The position numbers and the translations under genes were made by a program. This document shows positions 5,516 to 8,234 of a stretch of DNA of 8,234 nt, piece by piece; within the stretch, counting starts at the first letter, position 1; every line of letters starts with the position of its first letter. Under the pieces are notes generated by a model. That model worked only from the letters and a program-made list of their open reading frames with translations. It ran no database searches and was not told the origin of the DNA. The stretch is from Pseudomonadota bacterium (GTDB lineage Bacteria; Pseudomonadota; Alphaproteobacteria; Micropepsales; Micropepsaceae): contig JAKBAU010000156.1 in the NCBI GenBank assembly GCA_021808875.1, forward strand, positions 1-8,234, written 5' to 3'.

Positions 5516-5767
5516 CTATCCCTGACGCTCGCTCGGCGCCGCCGCCTGACCGTCCGGCAGCGTCCTGCGCACCAGATCGGCCGGCTCGATCTCCAGCGCG
5601 TCCGCGACCTGTCCCAGCACCGTGACGCTCGCCGAGACGGCTGCGCGTTCGATCGCTCCGATGTACCGGGCGCTCAACCCGGCCCGTTCGGCCAACTCCT
5701 CTTGCGTCATCCCCTTTGCATGACGCAACCGACGCAGATTGGTCGCCATGACCTCCTTGAGATCCAT
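5516..5767 (-). CDS. XRE-family transcriptional regulator
   Basis: This encodes 83 residues starting MDLKEVMATNLRRLRHAKGM. Residues 9-66 are a Cro/C1-type helix-turn-helix domain; TQEELAERAGLSARYIGAIE (21-40) holds the turn and recognition helix, and VLGQVADALEIEPADLV the closing helices. The tail is short and without a ligand domain, so it is probably a simple dimeric repressor. ATG 5767 fits the family's usual N-terminus. An internal ATG at 5749 has AAGGAGG only two bases upstream, which is too close to be normal, but start choice is not certain. A 35-bp palindrome lies 19 bases upstream of the start, suggesting autoregulation and perhaps control of the divergent plus-strand genes. Confidence 0.9.
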   Translation of the reverse strand: MDLKEVMATNLRRLRHAKGMTQEELAERAGLSARYIGAIERAAVSASVTVLGQVADALEIEPADLVRRTLPDGQAAAPSERQG

Positions 5768-5785
5768 GGCGATGATGGAGCAGAG

Positions 5786-5820
5786 ATCGGAATCATCGTT
5801 CCAGGAACGATAATTCCGAT
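5786..5820. promoter_or_regulatory. 35-bp near-perfect palindrome, probable XRE operator
   Basis: ATCGGAATCATCGTTCC (5786-5802) and GGAACGATAATTCCGAT (5804-5820) are inverted copies with one mismatch around a single central base. Each arm is itself a GGAA-N6-TTCC dyad (5789-5802 and 5804-5817). The whole therefore looks like two adjacent dimer sites placed head to head, typical of cooperative repressor binding. It lies between the XRE gene and the divergent gene at 5997. Confidence 0.75.
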
Positions 5821-5886
5821 TCGTCTTGGGGTATTTTGAGTAACGCGCCTACAGGAGCAGGTCTACAACGCCCGCGTGCGCCACGT

Positions 5887-5903
5887 GATGCGCGGCGCGC
5901 ATC
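5887..5903. other. Small inverted repeat in the divergent region
   Basis: GATGCGC (5887-5893) and GCGCATC (5897-5903) are perfect inverted copies with a three-base spacer. This is a possible protein site or hairpin in the 229-base space between the divergent genes; its role is not evident. Confidence 0.35.
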
Positions 5904-5926
5904 GCCGGTGACAAGCAATCCGGCGC

Positions 5927-5964
5927 AACTTTTGCGAAACTTTGCCGTAAATGAACCTTTGCCG
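5927..5964 (+). repeat. Three short TTTGC-type direct repeats
   Basis: AACTTTTGCG (5927-5936), AACTTTGCCG (5938-5947) and AACCTTTGCCG (5954-5964) are near copies in the same direction. Centres are about 11 and 16 bases apart. They lie just upstream of the gene at 5997 and could be activator or regulator sites. The series is short and could also be chance. Confidence 0.35.
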
Positions 5965-5996
5965 CAGGGCTCCGATCTTAACGGGGAAAGATCGCA

Positions 5997-6260
5997 ATGA
6001 CCGAGACGCTATTCCATGACCGGCCGCCAACCTCCGACCACATAAGCGCCTATGATGAACAGCATCTGGCGATCTATCTCCAGCTTCTGATGGCCGAGGA
6101 GGAGGGGGCCGACTGGCGTGAGGTCGTGCAGGTGATCTTCGGGATCGATCCCCAGGGGGAACCCGATCGCGCGAAACTCGTCCATGACAGCCACCTGGCG
6201 CGGGCGCGCTGGATGACAAAAACCGGCTACCGTCACCTGCTGACGCCGCGATCACCCTGA
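5997..6260 (+). CDS. Short DUF2285-like protein
   Basis: This encodes 87 residues from ATG 5997, with GGGGA (5983-5987) upstream. The sequence YDEQHLAIYLQLLMAEEEGADWREVVQVIFGIDP and then HDSHLARARWMTKTGYRHLL is the pattern of short proteins annotated DUF2285 in alphaproteobacterial elements. There they usually precede a longer DUF6499/DUF2285 protein, an HTH gene and repA, exactly as here. DUF2285 is regarded as a probable DNA-binding or regulatory domain; no function has been shown that I know of. The product is acidic in the middle and likely all-helical. It is the first gene of the divergent plus-strand series and so the most probable target of the XRE regulator encoded opposite. Confidence 0.8.
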   Translation: MTETLFHDRPPTSDHISAYDEQHLAIYLQLLMAEEEGADWREVVQVIFGIDPQGEPDRAKLVHDSHLARARWMTKTGYRHLLTPRSP

Positions 6261-6352
6261 TTCAGCCCACGCCTGCCGCCCAATAGGGCGTCACGCGCGA
6301 TGCAACCATGGGGTCTAGCGCAGTGCGCGGGTTTCAGGATCGTCTGACCCTC

Positions 6353-6366
6353 CCCCCACCAGGGGG
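6353..6366 (+). other. C/G hairpin just before the DUF6499 ribosome site
   Basis: CCCCC (6353-6357) faces GGGGG (6362-6366) around ACCA, ending ten bases before the AGGA ribosome site. It is similar in position to the hairpin at 3567-3583. It may affect translation start, but the evidence is limited to the pairing. Confidence 0.25.
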
Positions 6367-6386
6367 CCAGGACGAGAGGAAACGCC

Positions 6387-6596
6387 ATGCCCACGCAGTA
6401 TTGGCGCTCGCCGGAGACGATCGACCAACTGGGTCGCCTCGGCCGCCCCGGCTTCGCCGTCGAGTTCTTGCGTCGCAACGCCGACTATCGGCGCGACTAT
6501 GCCCACACGCAGCGCCAGATCGCGCGCTTGCACGTCGATGCGCAGACCGCTCGCTCCGGCCTCGCTCGGCGATGGGGGTTACGCTTTCGCGCCTGA
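6387..6596 (+). CDS. DUF6499 N-terminal half of the broken gene
   Basis: This encodes 69 residues from ATG 6387, with AGGA (6377-6380) six bases upstream. The motif WRSPETIDQLGRLGRPGFAV followed by EFLRRNADYRRDYA is the DUF6499 signature (a short helical domain labelled transcriptional-regulator-like). The end, ARRWGLRFRA, is where the intact family continues into DUF2285. If made alone, this would be a truncated protein with the first domain complete. A CCCCC-ACCA-GGGGG hairpin (6353-6366) lies just before the ribosome site. Confidence 0.7.
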   Translation: MPTQYWRSPETIDQLGRLGRPGFAVEFLRRNADYRRDYAHTQRQIARLHVDAQTARSGLARRWGLRFRA

Positions 6597-7173
6597 CCCC
6601 TATGCCCCGGTTGGGACCGGACCCGTCTCCTGGTTGCCGGAACTCTCCCCCGGCACGCTGATCCTCGACGCCGCCCCGCCAGGCTTCGATCCCCTGTCTC
6701 TCGACCCGGCGCAGCTCGGATCGGTGATCGGGGATCGCATTGACGACGACGGTCGGGAGGTCGTTGTCGCCGACGGAACCGGCGAACTTCATATCCGATT
6801 ATGCAACGACAGAGCCGTATCACGCCCTGCGATCATTCTGCCCATCGGTGCCACAGCGATCGACCTCCGACTGGATGTCGCCTCGCGCTTCGTCCGCCGC
6901 CTGCGTGGCCAGACCATCGGCCTTCTCCCCCAGGCGCTCAGATTGACCGTGCTGCGCAAGCGCCGGCTCATTCAGCTCCTCCAAGCCTACGACATCCACG
7001 AGACCGGAGGTGGCCCGCGCGACATCGCCGCGACGGTTCTGCGTTCGCAACAAGCTGGACTGCCTTCGGTTGAGTGGAAGGATTCTCACTCTCGACGCAC
7101 GGCTAACCGCCTGATCCACGACGCGATTTCCCTCGTCCAACGCGGCTATCTCAAGTTCCTGCGTGGCGATTGA
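6499..7173 (+). CDS. DUF2285 C-terminal half of the broken gene
   Basis: This reading frame is open from ATG 6499, but protein that looks real starts only near 6571 (GYAFAPDPYAP). The part before that overlaps the DUF6499 frame and is not genuine, and no ribosome site supports a separate start. Family-like features are SWLPELSPGTLILDAAPPGF, then VVVADGTGELHIRL, then the basic LRLTVLRKRRLIQLLQAYD and GGPRDIAATVL. The end, EWKDSHSRRTANRLIHDA and then LVQRGYLKFLRGD, resembles the helix-turn-helix end of DUF2285 proteins. Without ribosomal frameshifting or an undetected start, it is probably not translated from its own signals. The excisionase-like gene starts 213 bases later. Confidence 0.65.
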   Translation: MPTRSARSRACTSMRRPLAPASLGDGGYAFAPDPYAPVGTGPVSWLPELSPGTLILDAAPPGFDPLSLDPAQLGSVIGDRIDDDGREVVVADGTGELHIRLCNDRAVSRPAIILPIGATAIDLRLDVASRFVRRLRGQTIGLLPQALRLTVLRKRRLIQLLQAYDIHETGGGPRDIAATVLRSQQAGLPSVEWKDSHSRRTANRLIHDAISLVQRGYLKFLRGD

Positions 7174-7232
7174 ACCGGCGGCCATCCACCCCGGACGAGG
7201 ATCGGGCAAGAAACCCAATCGCGCCTGGGGCC

Positions 7233-7267
7233 TCACGCGAACGACCGACGTGCGCATGTCCGCGTGA
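7233..7267. other. Inverted repeat upstream of the HTH gene
   Basis: TCACGCG (7233-7239) and CGCGTGA (7261-7267) are perfect inverted copies separated by 21 bases. They lie in the 213-base space between the broken DUF2285 gene and the HTH gene. They could be regulator half-sites; seven bases of GC-rich sequence is modest evidence. I see nothing else in that space. Confidence 0.25.
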
Positions 7268-7386
7268 AGGGGGGACAGACCCTCGCGAAAATCTTCGTCC
7301 ACCCCCAACGCCTGGATCCTCCGCCACGCTCCCCCCGACATGCCGCGACTTGGCCGCGGTTCTTCGAGGCAAGACGGAGGGTTCCC

Positions 7387-7638
7387 ATGCTCGACAGGTC
7401 CGCACAGCTCGCGACACGCTATCTCCGGACACCCGAGGCGGCACGCATCCTCGGGATCTCGCCGCGGACGCTGGAGAAATACCGCTGCCACGGGAACGGC
7501 CCCACCTTCCGTAAGCTCGGCGGCCGCGTCGTCTACGCCATCGACGATCTCCAAGCCTGGGCCGATCAGGCCGCCTGCCGCTCGACCTCCGACCCCCGCT
7601 ACGTCGAGGCGCGGGCCGCCGGTCTTGGCCATCGCTGA
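7387..7638 (+). CDS. Excisionase/AlpA-like helix-turn-helix protein
   Basis: This encodes 83 residues. ATG 7387 has GGAGG (7376-7380) six bases upstream, which decides the start over an earlier in-frame start at 7264. Residues 12-62 form a winged HTH of the MerR/excisionase type: YLRTPEAARILGISPRTLEK has the helix-turn-helix, GNGPTFRKLGGRVVYAIDDL the wing and the next helix. Proteins like this act as excision factors or small activators/repressors on mobile elements. Here it sits directly before repA (14 bases between stop and start), so control of replication-gene expression is a sensible guess. The C-terminal tail (TSDPRYVEARAAGLGHR) is polar and common in this subgroup. No phage-type integrase is in the window. 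Confidence 0.85.
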   Translation: MLDRSAQLATRYLRTPEAARILGISPRTLEKYRCHGNGPTFRKLGGRVVYAIDDLQAWADQAACRSTSDPRYVEARAAGLGHR

Positions 7639-7652
7639 GGCGCCGACCCTCG

Positions 7653-8234
7653 ATGTCGTCGCGCCGCCTAATCACTGCCAGCGAACGGAGCAAGCTCGAC
7701 GCGTTCGTCGTCGCCACCGGCGACGCCACCCCGCGCGATCAGCGCGACCTGATGGAGCGGCCGTTTTTCTCGCTCGCCAAAACCCGGCGGACCGCGCCGA
7801 TTCTCTACCAAGCTGGCGACATCCGCGTCGAAGTCTATGCCGTGGCCGAGCACGGCATGGCGACCATCTGGGACGCCGACGTGCTGATCTGGGCGGCCAG
7901 CCAGATCGTCGAGGCCGAGAACCTGGGCCTCAAGACGTCGCGATTCCTGCGCTTTACGCCCTACCAGCTTCTGACCGCCATCGGCCGCCAGACCGGCGCC
8001 CGTGACTACAAGCTGCTCAAAGGCGCGCTCGCCCGGCTGCAGTCGACGGTCATCCGCACGACCATTCGCAACGGCGAGCACTGGCGCCGTCACCAGTTCT
8101 CCTGGATCAACGAGTGGGAGGAATGCGCGACGCGCGACGGCCGCGTCGAGGGCATGGAGTTCGTGCTCCCCGACTGGTTCTACCGCGGCGTCATCGATCG
8201 CTCCCTCGTCCTCGCCATCGACCCGGCCTACTTC
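7653..8234 (+). CDS. repA: Replication initiator protein A (RepA), 5' part
   Basis: The frame is open from ATG 7653 to the window end, giving the first 194 residues. The match to the alphaproteobacterial RepA (RPA) family is clear: ERPFFSLAKTRRTAPILYQA, then EHGMATIWDADVLIWAASQI, TSRFLRFTPYQLLTAIGR, RDYKLLKGALARLQSTVIRTT, WRRHQFSWINEWEE and MEFVLPDWFYRGVIDRSLVL. The family binds plasmid origins and starts replication with its HTH-containing core; the C-terminal region lies outside. TGAGG (7636-7640), overlapping the previous stop codon, may serve as ribosome site but is 12 bases away. The close spacing suggests translation together with the HTH gene. Presence of repA means the element is a plasmid or an integrative element that can replicate when excised. 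A parA gene would be expected next, from known relatives. Confidence 0.93.
   Translation, partial: MSSRRLITASERSKLDAFVVATGDATPRDQRDLMERPFFSLAKTRRTAPILYQAGDIRVEVYAVAEHGMATIWDADVLIWAASQIVEAENLGLKTSRFLRFTPYQLLTAIGRQTGARDYKLLKGALARLQSTVIRTTIRNGEHWRRHQFSWINEWEECATRDGRVEGMEFVLPDWFYRGVIDRSLVLAIDPAYF

Larger units (their letters stand above)
6387..7173 (+). pseudogene. DUF6499-DUF2285 regulator gene, frameshifted
   Basis: Homologues I know are one protein of about 260 residues with an N-terminal DUF6499 and a C-terminal DUF2285. Here the two halves are in different frames. The first frame ends ...RRWGLRFRA at TGA 6594-6596. The matching continuation (GYAFAPDPYAPVG...) is read one base ahead in the next frame to 7173. 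Removing one base between about 6574 and 6588 would restore a single frame of about 261 codons. GGGGG at 6574-6578 is the likeliest spot and would then read RRWGYAFAPDPYAP. It could be a real mutation, a sequencing error in the homopolymer, or (less likely) translational frameshifting. Both halves keep good codon usage, so any break would be recent. Confidence 0.7.

Noticed and set aside
6574..6596. Programmed ribosomal frameshifting in the DUF6499-DUF2285 gene
   Set aside because: I see no classic slippery heptamer with a downstream structure; a simple one-base change in GGGGG explains the break with fewer assumptions. Kept only as an alternative.
6820..7632. Long minus-strand frame opposite the DUF2285 and HTH genes
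   Set aside because: It covers two recognised plus-strand coding regions and an intergenic space, and shows no domain.
1..8234. CRISPR arrays, tRNA or rRNA genes, insertion-sequence ends
   Set aside because: I found no regularly spaced repeats, no cloverleaf-like tRNA segments, no rRNA stretches and no transposase gene on reading both strands.

Overview
The window is GC-rich DNA whose GC falls visibly (to roughly 58-62% on the lines I counted, against about 70% in the toxin gene) between about 1650 and 2500. The genes carry good Shine-Dalgarno sites. Gene content (Toprim/DUF7146-type protein, DUF2493, DUF736, XRE regulator, DUF2285-type proteins, excisionase-like HTH, RepA of the 'replication initiator protein A' family) is what I know from integrative/conjugative elements and related plasmids of Alphaproteobacteria (sphingomonads, Rhizobiales). 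The assignment to such an element is inference: no integrase, attachment site or conjugation gene lies inside the window.

Left part (1-1627): the 3' end of a Toprim protein, a 318-base leader, and a complete DUF2493 (SLOG-fold) gene. Accessory part (1628-3354): two small unrecognised genes on the minus strand (2385->2047 and 1980->1657) are bracketed by a 92%-identical, 89-bp duplication of the DUF2493 gene's 3' end (1547-1635 and 2521-2609). Directly after the second copy comes a complete FitAB-type toxin-antitoxin operon (ribbon-helix-helix antitoxin, PIN-domain toxin). It has its own promoter and TGCTATCA sites that match, from memory, the half-site of gonococcal FitAB.

Middle part (3355-5380): a 54-residue small protein gene, a 146-residue multi-pass membrane protein gene, a 655-base stretch without a convincing gene, and a DUF736 gene with a strong hairpin after it. 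The leaders of the DUF2493 and DUF736 genes are recognisably related to each other.

Right part (5381-8234): a minus-strand XRE repressor-like gene faces a 35-bp near-perfect palindrome that is probably its operator. Divergent from it runs a plus-strand set: short DUF2285-like gene, DUF6499+DUF2285 gene broken by a one-base frame change near 6574-6588, excisionase/AlpA-like HTH gene, and the 5' part of repA, which runs off the window. This is a regulation and replication module: small DNA-binding proteins in front of a replication initiator. The Toprim and DUF2493 genes on the left probably belong to the same backbone, with the FitAB module and the minus-strand pair as cargo.
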